From: Neobacillus niacini
Lineage (GTDB): Bacteria; Bacillota; Bacilli; Bacillales; Cytobacillaceae
NCBI RefSeq assembly: GCF_023715785.1
Contig: NZ_JAMBOX010000001.1
Span: 1-64,000, forward strand
Length of the DNA stretch: 64,000 bases
Reading direction: 5' to 3'
Shown here: one piece after another, positions 8,960 through 18,174 of the stretch
Layout of the letters: each line of letters begins with the position of its first letter
Position numbering within the stretch: the stretch's first letter is position 1
Notes under the pieces: model-generated
The model's database searches: none
What the model was told of the DNA's origin: nothing
Seen by the model: only the letters and a program-made list of their open reading frames with translations
Translations under genes and position numbers: made by a program

Positions 8960-11029
8960 TTAATACCTTAATCCGTGATCAAAACCGTATAAGACGCTGC
9001 CGTCATGGTTGTAAATCGTTACTGGAAGTTTTCCAGTCGGACTATTTTTACCGAAAATGGTGTTAGCAGATGCTTCAAAACTTGCCGGTCTGTATCCATA
9101 CTGTACAAGTGCTGCATCTACAGTCTGATAGGACATCACATCATACGGATTTCTAATTCCCACCGCAATAACTGGCGCATCGAGTTCAGTGATGAGCTGA
9201 TTTGTCATCAGCATTTGTCCGGCACTTGGCGCTCTACCGCCAACGCTGGAAGTGTATGTTCCAACAATGATGTATTTTGCATCTCTTATTTGATCCAACT
9301 GTGCTGCCGTCAGTTTGGTCTGCGTATTAATATAAGTCACATTCTGATGATGCTTTTTCACTTCAGCCAACAAAGAGTCCACATAAAATCCGCTATAACC
9401 GACAACCGCAATTTTATCTTCAGCTGCTGCCTTCAACGGAAGAACGCCGTTATTTTTCACTAGCGTAATCGATTTCTCTGCTGCTTCTTTTTCGATTGCT
9501 CTATGTTCAGGTGAACCTACAACCTGAAGGGCATTGGCTACCTTTTCATCCAAGCTCACTTCTTTCTCAGCTTTTACAATGCTTCTATTTAATTTCAATG
9601 TTAAAATGCGTTCAACTGACTTTTCTACTCTTTCAATTGAAATTTCACCAGTATTAACCTTGTCATAGAGTCCATTAGCCACTGCTTCAATTCCAACAGG
9701 CATTAATAGAATATCGGCTCCAGCCTGGACGGCCCGAATAGCTGCATCAACCGGACCAAAGTGTGTCGTAATCGCACCCATATTCATCGCATCGGTAACG
9801 ATGACACCGTTAAAGCCCATCTCTTCACGCATAAGCTCCGTTAACACCTTGTAAGAAAGCGTAGCCGGAACAGCAATTTCGCTGCCGTCCATTTTCGAAA
9901 TCGCCTTTGTGTTATCGATTTTCGGGAAGGTAACGTGAGCGGTCATAATTGCATCAATACCTGCATCCATCGCTTTTTGGAATGGATATAGCTCTACTTT
10001 CTTGAGACGTACTTTATCATGTGGTACTTCATTTAATCCAATATGCGAGTCAACTGCTGTATCACCATGGCCAGGGAAATGCTTTGCTGTTGCCGCAGTT
10101 CCTGTTCCATGAAGCCCTTTAATATAGGCATTACCCAGCTTTGCCACTAATTCCGGGTCTTCACCAAATGAACGAACGCCGATAACCGGGTTGTCAGGAT
10201 TATTATTGACATCCAAAACCGGACCAAAATTCATATTGATGCCCTGCGCTTTAAGCTCTTCACCAATTGCTTTGCCGACTTTCTCCGCCAGTGCCTCGGA
10301 ACGTGCTGCCCCTAATGCCATGTTTCCTGCAAAATCAGTACCTGTTTGCAGACGCGTGACAATTCCGCCTTCTTGGTCAATCGAGATTAGCAGACCGTAT
10401 TTTTCGGCTGCATCTTGATAAGCACTTACGAGTTTAGTTGTTTGGTCAGCATTTACCGTGTTTTCGCGGAACAAAATGACGCCGCCAAGATGATAGTCTT
10501 TAACAACCTGGGCAATTTCGTCATTCATGACGGTGACATTTTTGCCCTGCCAGCTTCGGAAGTCCGGCATCAACATTTGCCCTATTTTTTCTTCCATCGT
10601 CATGTGCTTGATAGCGTGGCCAATTAGGTCATAGCGTTTCCCTTTTTCTTTTTCGACAAGGATTTGTCCTTGGTTGCCTTTGAATTGAATAGCAATCCGA
10701 TCGGTGTATTTACCGTCACTTACCGAGATGAATGTTTTTCCGTTATGGCCTGATAGTGTGACCAGCCCTTCTTTAACGGACGCCACATTCTTGTTTGAGG
10801 ATTTCCAAGTGACATCGGATGCCTTCATGAATGGGCCGTCCTCATAGACATGCAGAGCATTCAGCTGAATTTGGTTATCCTGCACTTCTCGTTTTACCTG
10901 CGGAACGTTCAGATCAATGACCAAATCCTTGATTCCTGTGGCTGCTGTTGCCCCTGATACCGGGATCCCGGTTACCAATAACACTAGAGCCAAAGCCGAA
11001 ACCATCATCATTTTGAAAAATTTACGCAT
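8960..11029 (-). CDS. nagZ: Secreted beta-N-acetylglucosaminidase NagZ (GH3) with N-terminal Ig-like domain
   Basis: A 689-residue glycoside hydrolase family 3 enzyme that releases GlcNAc from muropeptides. The signal peptide spans about 1-31. A BIG2/Ig-like segment (about 35-125, with VTWKSSNKNVASVKEGLVTLSG) precedes the GH3 barrel. The barrel carries KHFPGHGDTAVDSHIG, the His/Asp catalytic dyad loop of NagZ, and VTDAMNMGAI with the nucleophile Asp. A C-terminal alpha/beta domain follows. The start at 11029 has an AGGAGGAG site; the longer frame to 11092 lacks one. B. subtilis NagZ (YbbD) has the two GH3 domains and is also exported; the Ig-like insert near the N-terminus may bind the wall (inference). 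Confidence 0.93.
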   Translation of the reverse strand: MRKFFKMMMVSALALVLLVTGIPVSGATAATGIKDLVIDLNVPQVKREVQDNQIQLNALHVYEDGPFMKASDVTWKSSNKNVASVKEGLVTLSGHNGKTFISVSDGKYTDRIAIQFKGNQGQILVEKEKGKRYDLIGHAIKHMTMEEKIGQMLMPDFRSWQGKNVTVMNDEIAQVVKDYHLGGVILFRENTVNADQTTKLVSAYQDAAEKYGLLISIDQEGGIVTRLQTGTDFAGNMALGAARSEALAEKVGKAIGEELKAQGINMNFGPVLDVNNNPDNPVIGVRSFGEDPELVAKLGNAYIKGLHGTGTAATAKHFPGHGDTAVDSHIGLNEVPHDKVRLKKVELYPFQKAMDAGIDAIMTAHVTFPKIDNTKAISKMDGSEIAVPATLSYKVLTELMREEMGFNGVIVTDAMNMGAITTHFGPVDAAIRAVQAGADILLMPVGIEAVANGLYDKVNTGEISIERVEKSVERILTLKLNRSIVKAEKEVSLDEKVANALQVVGSPEHRAIEKEAAEKSITLVKNNGVLPLKAAAEDKIAVVGYSGFYVDSLLAEVKKHHQNVTYINTQTKLTAAQLDQIRDAKYIIVGTYTSSVGGRAPSAGQMLMTNQLITELDAPVIAVGIRNPYDVMSYQTVDAALVQYGYRPASFEASANTIFGKNSPTGKLPVTIYNHDGSVLYGFDHGLRY

Positions 11030-11070
11030 GCTTTCTCCTCCTCGATTTTGAATTTCCTTAGATGTGTATG

Positions 11071-11126
11071 AATCGCCAATAGAAAGCCACAAACGCTAAT
11101 AGAAACTAAATACTCGGCAATAGGGT
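11071..11126. repeat. Three-unit 20/21-bp array of CGCYAATAG motif
   Basis: CGCCAATAG at 11074, CGCTAATAG at 11094 and CGGCAATAG at 11115 are spaced 20 and 21 bp apart, the first two followed by AAA. The array lies about 42 bp upstream of the nagZ start, between the AmiE-like gene and nagZ. The spacing matches that of the arrays at 2341, 31829 and 41714, though the motif differs. Confidence 0.5.
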
Positions 11127-11159
11127 GGATTTTTTCACCACCACTTTGATTTTAGAAAA

Positions 11160-12839
11160 TTAATAATCTCTCAATTCCCAATCATTGCTTTTAAATTGCA
11201 GTCTCTTGTTATCAAGAATTGGATTCAGTACATACCAGCCGCGACCGTTGTATAAGGTGTCTGTTTTATAAACAAAACGTAATTTTGATGCTTCTTTCGG
11301 GACGGTGAGCTCCTGGTGTTCCCAGCCTTTGCTGATGCCGTTAAACGCGGCGAGTCTTTGCCACGCCCCATCCTTATAGACCTCGACATAGCCGTAATCT
11401 GACTGATACTCTGTCATATACCAAGTCGCAAACGTCAGCTTAGCATCTTTATTCAAGGAAATATCACTTTCCATGACCTTGTCCTGCTTGTCGCCATAGC
11501 CGGCAAACCATGCTGATGCCCTGCCTGGAATCGACACTGGAATCGAATCGGCGACCTGTCTCGCAAACAATCTTCTCGGTTCGTTTATCGATCCCATATT
11601 TCTGCTCGGATGTACTCGATTCGTCAGCAAAATGGCTATCGTTTTGTTGTTCGGGCTGACCACAATCGATGTTCCAGTATACCCGGTATGGCCAAATGAA
11701 TACGTTCCTTCTGATAACGCATCCATGTACCACGCCTGGCCTAACTCCCAGCCAAGTCCGTGATCATTGCCCGGGAACGCTTCATTTTGGTTTTCCAGTA
11801 AAAGTTTTACCGTTTCCGGTTTCATAATAGCCTTGCCGGCATACTTACCATTATTAATAAATACATGTGCCAGCTTTGCCAAATCCTCTGCTGTCGAGAA
11901 CACACCGGCATGGCCGGCAACCCCGTCCAATGACCAGGCGTTTTTGTCATGAACCTCGCCCCAGACAAGTCCGCGATTAGGAACAGCTTGATATTCTGTC
12001 GCCGCAATCCGGTTTTTCAAGGAGGCCGGTGGATTGTACATCGTATCCTTCATTTTCAGCGGATCAGTAATATGTTTCTTTACAAATTCATCCTGGCGCT
12101 GCCCTGATAGACGTTCAATCAATGCTCCTATTGTAATCATGTTCAAATCGCTGTACTCATAACCGGTTCCTGGCGCCCTTTTTAGCCCTTGTTTAAAAAC
12201 TAAACCGATGCGGTCTTCACGGGATGTCCCTTGTGAGTAAAGCGGAATCCAGGACGTAAATCCGGACGTATGCGTCAACAACTGGCGGATGGTGACGTTC
12301 TCCTTCCCATTGGCGGCGAATTCCGGAATATACTTGGCAACCGGATCATCGAGCTGGAATAATCCTTGCTCATAGAGCTGCATCACAGCTACTGAGGTGA
12401 AAATTTTGCTGATGGAGGCCAAATCGAAAATAGTGCCCTCTTTCATCGGCACCGGTTTTTCCATTTCGGTAAATTGGCCGTCTACATACTGGGCGGCATT
12501 TCCATAGGCCGTATGCTTGACGATTTTTCCGCTGCGGGCAACAAAGGCCACCGCTCCTGGGAACAGTTTATCCGAAATATACTTGTTGATGATTGGATCG
12601 ATTTGCTTTAGAGGTGCCTCGACCATTCCGGCTCCTCTGGCCGAACTTGGGTGCAGGACAGGCGTTACTGGTATGACGTTTGAGTTCCATGTAAAAGCTG
12701 GGTGCGGTTTCTGTGATGGGGATTTTTTCTCTGCATTTTCAAGCGAAGGAACAACGGCCGAATCATTACTGGCGGCTGCAGTGGTTGTTCCTAAAAAAAC
12801 AGTGCAAATGGCGGAAATCATCAGCTTACTTCTTTTCAT
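11160..12839 (-). CDS. amiE: AmiE-like secreted serine hydrolase (beta-lactamase fold amidase) with extra C-terminal domain
   Basis: A 559-residue exported protein: signal peptide about 1-24, then a serine beta-lactamase/penicillin-binding-like domain (about 70-410) with the SxxK motif SISK, the YSDLN box and HTGYTGT. In the B. subtilis cluster AmiE (YbbE) cleaves the peptide from the lactyl group of MurNAc. This protein is longer than that enzyme (about 440 residues). The extra 130 residues (DISLNKDAKLTFATWYMTE ... YGYVEVYKDG) resemble the beta-sandwich found after InhA-type proteases, a probable binding domain. The start at 12839 has AAGGAGG upstream; the longer frame would run through the terminator at 12924-12952. 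Confidence 0.85.
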   Translation of the reverse strand: MKRSKLMISAICTVFLGTTTAAASNDSAVVPSLENAEKKSPSQKPHPAFTWNSNVIPVTPVLHPSSARGAGMVEAPLKQIDPIINKYISDKLFPGAVAFVARSGKIVKHTAYGNAAQYVDGQFTEMEKPVPMKEGTIFDLASISKIFTSVAVMQLYEQGLFQLDDPVAKYIPEFAANGKENVTIRQLLTHTSGFTSWIPLYSQGTSREDRIGLVFKQGLKRAPGTGYEYSDLNMITIGALIERLSGQRQDEFVKKHITDPLKMKDTMYNPPASLKNRIAATEYQAVPNRGLVWGEVHDKNAWSLDGVAGHAGVFSTAEDLAKLAHVFINNGKYAGKAIMKPETVKLLLENQNEAFPGNDHGLGWELGQAWYMDALSEGTYSFGHTGYTGTSIVVSPNNKTIAILLTNRVHPSRNMGSINEPRRLFARQVADSIPVSIPGRASAWFAGYGDKQDKVMESDISLNKDAKLTFATWYMTEYQSDYGYVEVYKDGAWQRLAAFNGISKGWEHQELTVPKEASKLRFVYKTDTLYNGRGWYVLNPILDNKRLQFKSNDWELRDY

Positions 12840-12923
12840 AAATCCTCCTTTTTCCAAATGGATTTCGACTGTAAGCGTTTGCTGTTTAGCGTAAACACTT
12901 AGAATCTTTATTTCAAACATACG

Positions 12924-12952
12924 AAAAAAGTGGTATAGTCGTCTATACCACC
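12924..12952 (-). terminator. Terminator after murQ
   Basis: On the minus strand the inverted repeat GTGGTATAG / CTATACCAC is followed by six T. It separates the regulator-transporter-murQ transcript from the three downstream hydrolase genes, which then need their own promoter or read-through. Confidence 0.75.
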
Positions 12953-13084
12953 TTAGTCCCATCTTCTGTTTTTTTGACTAGGTATAAAGTTGTTTTTTGT
13001 TGAAATCGATCTAAAACACTAGTTCTTGAGGCAGTTTTTTGATCGGAAGAATGGGGTAGAAAATCGGCAATGAAACCGGCCCGA

Positions 13085-13996
13085 CTACGCAGGACCCTGC
13101 TCACCTGTTTTTTTCTGAAGATCTGCTAACGCATTAGGAAAATGGTCATTGTTTTGCTTTAGCGCTTTAAGGGCAGTTTCATAATCTACTAGGAATAAAA
13201 TCATAAGAATAGCCGCCCGTGTATTGCCATTGGCCCGGTCATTCATCGTTTTGGCGGTCACTTCATCCACACCGGTTATGTCTTGAATTATTGAAAGTGA
13301 CCGGTTTCGGAGTTTTTCATTGGTAGCCTGCACGTTTACCATCAGGTTTTTGTAAACCTTGCCAAGCTTGATCATTGCTGCGGTAGAAATCATATTCAGC
13401 ACCATCTTTTGGGCAGTGCCGGCTTTTAGGCGGGTTGAACCGGTTACCACTTCCGGTCCGACCGGAACCTCAATCGGGAATTTTACGAGTTCCGACAGTT
13501 CGGAACCATTATTGCAAGAAATTCCGACCGTGGGAATTCCCCGTTCGTTTGCCCGATTAATGGCTCCAAGAACATACGGGGTTCTGCCGCTCGAAGCAAT
13601 TCCAATGAGGACATCTTTTTCGGTTACCAAAGAGTCGACAGCCGCTTTCCCTTCTTCCTGATTGTCCTCTGCATCCTCGATCGCATAGCGAATCGCTTTT
13701 TCCCCACCGGCAATGATTCCATTGACCAACTCATGGGGAACGCCAAACGTCGGCGGGCATTCGGATGCATCGAGAATCCCGAGTCGGCCGCTTGTTCCCG
13801 CCCCCATATAAAACAATCTCCCGCCTTGCTGGAGTGCGTTTACCGCCACGTCAATCGCATCGCGAATTTGCGGCAGGGCCTGCTCGACAACGAGCGCCAC
13901 TTTCTGGTCCTCCTGATTCATCAGCCGGATAATTTCAAGTGTAGATAATTGATGCAAATTCTCAGAGTCCTTATTTCTCATTTCTGTCAACAACAT
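13085..13996 (-). CDS. murQ: N-acetylmuramic acid 6-phosphate etherase MurQ
   Basis: A 303-residue SIS-domain enzyme that cleaves the lactyl ether of MurNAc-6-phosphate to GlcNAc-6-phosphate and D-lactate in the cytoplasm. Signatures include the phosphosugar loop MGAGTSGRLGILDASECPPTFG (with the general-acid Glu), SSGRTPYVLGA, GPEVVTGSTRLKAGTAQK and ANGNTRAAI. The start at 13996 (MLLTEMRNK) matches family length and has AAGGA upstream; an in-frame GTG at 14032 would overlap the permease gene. It follows two sugar ABC permease genes. MurQ needs phosphorylated MurNAc, yet no MurP-type PTS is nearby, so a MurNAc kinase is expected elsewhere. Confidence 0.96.
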   Translation of the reverse strand: MLLTEMRNKDSENLHQLSTLEIIRLMNQEDQKVALVVEQALPQIRDAIDVAVNALQQGGRLFYMGAGTSGRLGILDASECPPTFGVPHELVNGIIAGGEKAIRYAIEDAEDNQEEGKAAVDSLVTEKDVLIGIASSGRTPYVLGAINRANERGIPTVGISCNNGSELSELVKFPIEVPVGPEVVTGSTRLKAGTAQKMVLNMISTAAMIKLGKVYKNLMVNVQATNEKLRNRSLSIIQDITGVDEVTAKTMNDRANGNTRAAILMILFLVDYETALKALKQNNDHFPNALADLQKKTGEQGPA

Positions 13997-14018
13997 GGGA
14001 TCAAATCCTTCATAATCA

Positions 14019-14843
14019 TTATTTAACCGCACCGGCAGTCAGTCCTTCCATAAATTGCTTCGATGCAATAAAGAACAGAATCATCATTGGAAGTGACGAC
14101 AAGGTCAGGCCGGCAAACAATGCGCCCCAGTCAGCGGAATATTCGCCGAACAGGCTCAGCATCCCGACCGGAATGGTCTTTTTCAAATCGTCGGTAATAA
14201 AAATCAACGGGAAGAAGAAGTCGTTCCACGATTGAATAAAGTTAATGATCATCACAGTGCCAAGCGCCGGGCGCATCAAGGGCAATACTACATTCCACAA
14301 GATTCTGAGGTCCGTCGCTCCGTCGATTCGCGCCGCTTCCTCCAATTCAGCCGGCATCGTTCTGAAAAATCCGGTTAAAATCAAGATGGACAGCGGAATG
14401 CCTGTCGCTGTATACATCAGAATCAGAGACCACAAAGAGTTCGTTAGCCCAAGATCCTTCATCAGCATGAACAGCGGCACAATCCCGAGTTTAATCGGAA
14501 TCATCATCCCCATCAGGAAGATGAAAAACAGGACGTTGTTCCACCAAAACGTATAGCGGGCAATGTAAAAAGCCGCGAGTGACGTTGTGATGAGGATAAG
14601 CAACACTGAAACCACACTGACGAACACGCTGTTGTAAAAATAGGTCATGAACGGAACCCGATCCAACAGGTTTTGATAGGTTTGAAGACTGAAGCTTTTC
14701 GGCAGCGACAGCGGGCTCATCATGATTTCCATATTCGGTTTAAAGGATGATAAAATCATCAGTATAATCGGATATAGACTGATAGAGGCGAATAGAAAGG
14801 CAACGATATAATAGATTGGCTTTGTCCAGATAGTTTGTTTCAC
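14019..14843 (-). CDS. Carbohydrate ABC transporter permease (MalG/UgpE type)
   Basis: A 274-residue membrane protein with six membrane segments and the MetI-like EAA loop (EEAARIDGATDLRILWNVVLPLMRP, about residues 185-210) that docks the ATPase. It pairs with the MalF-type permease just upstream (12 bp gap) and the binding lipoprotein before it. The downstream gene is murQ, so the predicted substrate is MurNAc or a small muropeptide (inference). No ATPase gene is in the cluster; as usual for CUT1 importers of Firmicutes a shared MsmX-like ATPase could serve it. Confidence 0.9.
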   Translation of the reverse strand: MKQTIWTKPIYYIVAFLFASISLYPIILMILSSFKPNMEIMMSPLSLPKSFSLQTYQNLLDRVPFMTYFYNSVFVSVVSVLLILITTSLAAFYIARYTFWWNNVLFFIFLMGMMIPIKLGIVPLFMLMKDLGLTNSLWSLILMYTATGIPLSILILTGFFRTMPAELEEAARIDGATDLRILWNVVLPLMRPALGTVMIINFIQSWNDFFFPLIFITDDLKKTIPVGMLSLFGEYSADWGALFAGLTLSSLPMMILFFIASKQFMEGLTAGAVK

Positions 14844-14855
14844 CTTTATTCACCC

Positions 14856-15806
14856 CTACATTTCCACTTGTTTTTTCTGCATTGATTTCAAATAAAACGC
14901 CGTCACGATCGAGATGAAAATAAATAATACGACGGCCAAAGCTGACCCAAGCCCAATTGCCGTGGAATCCCCGGTCGACCCGCCAAAGGCGAGACGATAG
15001 AAATAAACGGCCAGCGTGTCGGTCGATCGGTACGGCTCCCCTTGCGAGCCTTGCATCGCATAAACGAGTTCGAAAGCTTCGAAGGATTGGATAAACGTCA
15101 GCACCGTCATAATCGTAATCGACGGCATCATTAGCGGCAGCATAATGGTTCGGATCATCGTGAACCCTTTGGCCCCGTCTAAGCGCCCAGCTTCGATCAA
15201 TTCTTTCGGAATCGCTTGGAAGCCGGCGAGGAAAATTAACACCGCAAAACCGATTCCAAACCAACAGTTGACGAGAATAATCGCCAGCAGCGCGGTATCG
15301 GGATCACCAAGCCAAGCCTTCTTCAAGTTCTCGAGACCCATTTTTCCAAGCAGCACATTAAGCGCTCCGAAGTTAGGGTTCAAAATCAGCTTCCAAAGAA
15401 AACCGACTACGATGACCGATAACAGCCGCGGCAGGAAATAGGCCAGTTTGAAAAATTCCGCCCCACGGATTTTTTGATAGATGATAAACGCGAGAAAAAA
15501 GGCCAGCCCATTCTGTACGACCATTTGCACGGCAAAATACAGGAAGTTGTGGCCAAAGGCATTCCAGAACATGCCGCTAAATGGCTCGGCCGTAAACAGA
15601 TTCTTATAGTTTTCCAACCCGATAAATGCGCCTTTTTTGATGCCCTTCCAGTCATAAAAACTGTAGGCAAGCGCCGCCACCAGCGGGTAAACTATGAACA
15701 TACCATAAATGACAAGGGCGGGAATAGGGAAGAGATGGATGCCCCACCGCTTCCTTTTCTTATGTGTTTTCTGCGTGATTACCTCTGGATTGATTTCTGT
15801 TTGCAT
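14856..15806 (-). CDS. Carbohydrate ABC transporter permease (MalF/UgpA type)
   Basis: A 316-residue permease with six or more membrane segments. Its N-terminal HKKRKRWGIHLFPIPALVIYGMFIVYPLV block is characteristic of this family, and it carries the EAA motif IEAGRLDGAKGFTMIRTIMLPLMMPS. The start at 15806 (MQTEINPE) follows AGGTGG at 8 bases; a GTG four codons earlier is less likely. It lies between the solute-binding protein and the second permease in one operon, and the two permeases would form the heterodimeric channel. Confidence 0.9.
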   Translation of the reverse strand: MQTEINPEVITQKTHKKRKRWGIHLFPIPALVIYGMFIVYPLVAALAYSFYDWKGIKKGAFIGLENYKNLFTAEPFSGMFWNAFGHNFLYFAVQMVVQNGLAFFLAFIIYQKIRGAEFFKLAYFLPRLLSVIVVGFLWKLILNPNFGALNVLLGKMGLENLKKAWLGDPDTALLAIILVNCWFGIGFAVLIFLAGFQAIPKELIEAGRLDGAKGFTMIRTIMLPLMMPSITIMTVLTFIQSFEAFELVYAMQGSQGEPYRSTDTLAVYFYRLAFGGSTGDSTAIGLGSALAVVLFIFISIVTAFYLKSMQKKQVEM

Positions 15807-15840
15807 ATTCACCGCCACCTACTTTTAATTTAATGCACTT

Positions 15841-17142
15841 TTACTGTTGAAACGGTTTAAACCAAGTTTCAGCATTTTCTTGGACTTTTTTCGCGGCGCC
15901 TTCAGGAGTTTGCTTACCTAAATACATTCCTTGAAGTTCCGTTTCGAGCGTTGCCTTTGAAGTTGGGTTACCGCCGGCAAAATGAACAACCATCATGTAT
16001 GGAGTCGAGATTTTTTCAACAGCTTCGCTTAAGCCGGTAACCAATTCATCCTGTGACTTCACGCCAGGCATGGCACTGATCATCTTAAATTCGTTTGTAA
16101 ACAGCGTTGCAAACTCTTTTGTTGCTAAAAATTCCATGAATTTCTTTGCTTCTTCTTTGTGCTTGGATTTCGCATTAACGGCGAATGATCCATCAACCCA
16201 TGCGGTAATGGTTGCTTCTTTTCCAATAGCGGATGGCATTGGGAAAAAGCCGATTTCAATATCAGGATTCAGTCCGCGTACGACTTCAATTTCCCAGCTT
16301 CCCATTGGGAACATTGCTGCCGTGCCAGTGGCGAAAAGCGTACGAATATCTTCCATTCCCAGTCCTTCATAGTTATCTGGGAAGAATTTCTTCAGTTCAT
16401 CCATTGCTTTAATTGAGTTTACAAATTCTGGGCTGTTAAAATTGGTCTCGCCTTTGGTAATCTTTTCGACAAACTCATTGCCGCCATAATGGGCCGGCCC
16501 AAAAATCCCGTGTGCTGCCGATAATAACCAGCCTTCCTTGCTGCCGAGGGCAATCGGAACAATTTTCTTGTCTTTTAATGTTTGGGCAAGTTTAATGAAT
16601 TCATCCCAAGTCTTTGGCTCTTTCAGGCCGTTATCCTTAAAGATTTTCTTGTTATAGAACATTTGCGTTGTACTCATATTGAGAGGCACGCCATATTGCT
16701 TGCCGTCAGTTCCCTTTGAGGCATTCAGCGCAGCTTCCGGAAATACGTCAAGTCCTGTTACACCATCAAGCGGCTCCAGATAACCTGCATCAGCAAGCGC
16801 GATACCAGGTGCGTATGGGCGCAGGTGGATGATGTCCGGACCTTCACCGCTTTGTAAAGCAGTGTTCAGGATTGTGTTGTACTCGGTATTTTTCGAAGGC
16901 TTAAATTCCACTTTAATGTCAGGATTTTTCTTATTGAATTCGGCAATAACTTTTTCGTATTTGGCCGTATCCTCTGTGCGCCAGCTTCCGATTGTGAGTG
17001 TTACTGCTTCTTTTTTTGTGTCATCATCTTTTGGTGTACCTTCTGTTTTCTCCGTGCCCCCTTTGTCATTTGAACACGCTGTTGCCAAAACGAGAATCAG
17101 TGTGAACAAGCCAAACAGCCATAGTTTCCCCAGTTTTTTCAT
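15841..17142 (-). CDS. Sugar ABC transporter substrate-binding lipoprotein
   Basis: A 433-residue family 1 extracellular solute-binding protein. The signal sequence ends in a lipobox-like LATAC (Cys about 23), which would anchor it to the outer membrane face. A Lys/Asp/Glu/Thr-rich linker is followed by the binding domains, with EGPDIIHLRPYAPGIALADAGYL and WVDGSFAVNAKSKHKEEAKKFMEFL. It is the first transporter gene after the RpiR regulator and precedes two permeases and murQ, so I predict MurNAc or a muropeptide as ligand. B. subtilis instead uses the PTS MurP. Confidence 0.9.
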   Translation of the reverse strand: MKKLGKLWLFGLFTLILVLATACSNDKGGTEKTEGTPKDDDTKKEAVTLTIGSWRTEDTAKYEKVIAEFNKKNPDIKVEFKPSKNTEYNTILNTALQSGEGPDIIHLRPYAPGIALADAGYLEPLDGVTGLDVFPEAALNASKGTDGKQYGVPLNMSTTQMFYNKKIFKDNGLKEPKTWDEFIKLAQTLKDKKIVPIALGSKEGWLLSAAHGIFGPAHYGGNEFVEKITKGETNFNSPEFVNSIKAMDELKKFFPDNYEGLGMEDIRTLFATGTAAMFPMGSWEIEVVRGLNPDIEIGFFPMPSAIGKEATITAWVDGSFAVNAKSKHKEEAKKFMEFLATKEFATLFTNEFKMISAMPGVKSQDELVTGLSEAVEKISTPYMMVVHFAGGNPTSKATLETELQGMYLGKQTPEGAAKKVQENAETWFKPFQQ

Positions 17143-17179
17143 CGAAAAAATTTCCCCCTTAAAAAATGTTTTATTTTTT

Positions 17180-17195
17180 CCTCGGCAAGCCGAGG
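17180..17195. other. Leader hairpin before the sugar-binding protein gene
   Basis: A 6-bp perfect stem (CCTCGG / CCGAGG, 4-base loop) lies about 40 bases upstream of the start at 17142. On the transcript it is followed by A, not U, so it is not a terminator. It may be an operator dyad or an mRNA element; I cannot decide. Confidence 0.4.
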
Positions 17196-17307
17196 GAGTT
17201 ACTTATTTTACGGAACAGCCATGCTTTGCCGTCTAAAGTTTTCTTGGGAGTCTGATCTATGATGGAAATGAAGTAGTGTATAGAATGGCAGACGGTTAAC
17301 AGACTAT

Positions 17308-18174
17308 CTATCTGCCGGTTGTCTTTTTCAATATGTTAACGGCTTTGCGGGTTCTTTCAAGTGCTTCAATATTTTTAGATTGATTGGATCGGGTGACACC
17401 AAGGAATAGAATATCGATGACATTCAGTTGGGCAATCCGCGAGCTCGTCGCCCCGCTCCGGACATCCCGTTCCAGAGAGGTTGTATGCAGCTTTACATCC
17501 GCCAAATCGGAAACATGATTATCCCCGGACTTCGTCAGCGAAATTATTTGGGCGCCACTTTCCTTGGCAACCCTTAACGCCTCGATGACGTCCTTCGTTT
17601 GCCCGCTGTAGGAGATGCCGATCGCGACATCCTGTTTCGTCAGGTTGGCAGCAATCGTGATTTGCGTATCGCCGTCAAAGCCTTCCTCACACCAGCGCCC
17701 GATTCGCGTCAGCTTTTGCTTTAAGTCCATGCCCACGATGGCAGATGCGCCAATCCCAAATACCGCCACCTTTCTGGCCTGGGATAAAAGGTTGACCGCC
17801 TGTTCAACTTCCTCTTCGGACAAAACCATCAGCGTGTTTTGAATTGATTGGATATTGTTCTGCGAGATGGTCTGAATGAAGGATTTTGCCGAATCATCCT
17901 TGGGAATATCCTCATAAAGATTATTTTGCGGTTTAGCCAATTCATAAGCGATTTTGAGTTTCAACTCCTGAAACCCCTTACATTTCAGCGACCTCGACAT
18001 CCGAATAATCGTTGCCTCGCTGACCTTGGCCTTTTCGGCCAGTTTTTGAACAGATAGGTTGACTACCTCTTGCGGGTGACGCAGGATGTATTCTGCAGCC
18101 TTCTTTTCTGAGGGTTTGAAGCTGTGCATGCCCTCTTGGATAAAAATAATCTCTTGGTTCATCGTCTTCACCAT
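17308..18174 (-). CDS. murR: RpiR/MurR-type transcriptional regulator
   Basis: A 288-residue regulator: an N-terminal HTH_6 domain (about 1-75, with KLAEKAKVSEATIIRMSRSLKCKGFQELKLKI) and a C-terminal SIS sugar-phosphate domain (about 120-250, with VFGIGASAIVGMDLKQKL and GISYSGQTKDVIEALRVAKESGA). Proteins of this type repress MurNAc catabolism and sense MurNAc-6-phosphate. It is the first gene of the cluster, 165 bp upstream of the binding-protein gene, in the same place relative to murQ as B. subtilis murR. The start is uncertain: the ATG codons at 18174 and 18195 are both possible and neither has an ideal ribosome site. Confidence 0.85.
   Translation of the reverse strand: MVKTMNQEIIFIQEGMHSFKPSEKKAAEYILRHPQEVVNLSVQKLAEKAKVSEATIIRMSRSLKCKGFQELKLKIAYELAKPQNNLYEDIPKDDSAKSFIQTISQNNIQSIQNTLMVLSEEEVEQAVNLLSQARKVAVFGIGASAIVGMDLKQKLTRIGRWCEEGFDGDTQITIAANLTKQDVAIGISYSGQTKDVIEALRVAKESGAQIISLTKSGDNHVSDLADVKLHTTSLERDVRSGATSSRIAQLNVIDILFLGVTRSNQSKNIEALERTRKAVNILKKTTGR

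Noticed and set aside
12840..12962. Longer AmiE-like start at 12962
   Set aside because: The extension would translate through a clear terminator hairpin and lose the signal peptide position; the ATG at 12839 has AAGGAGG.
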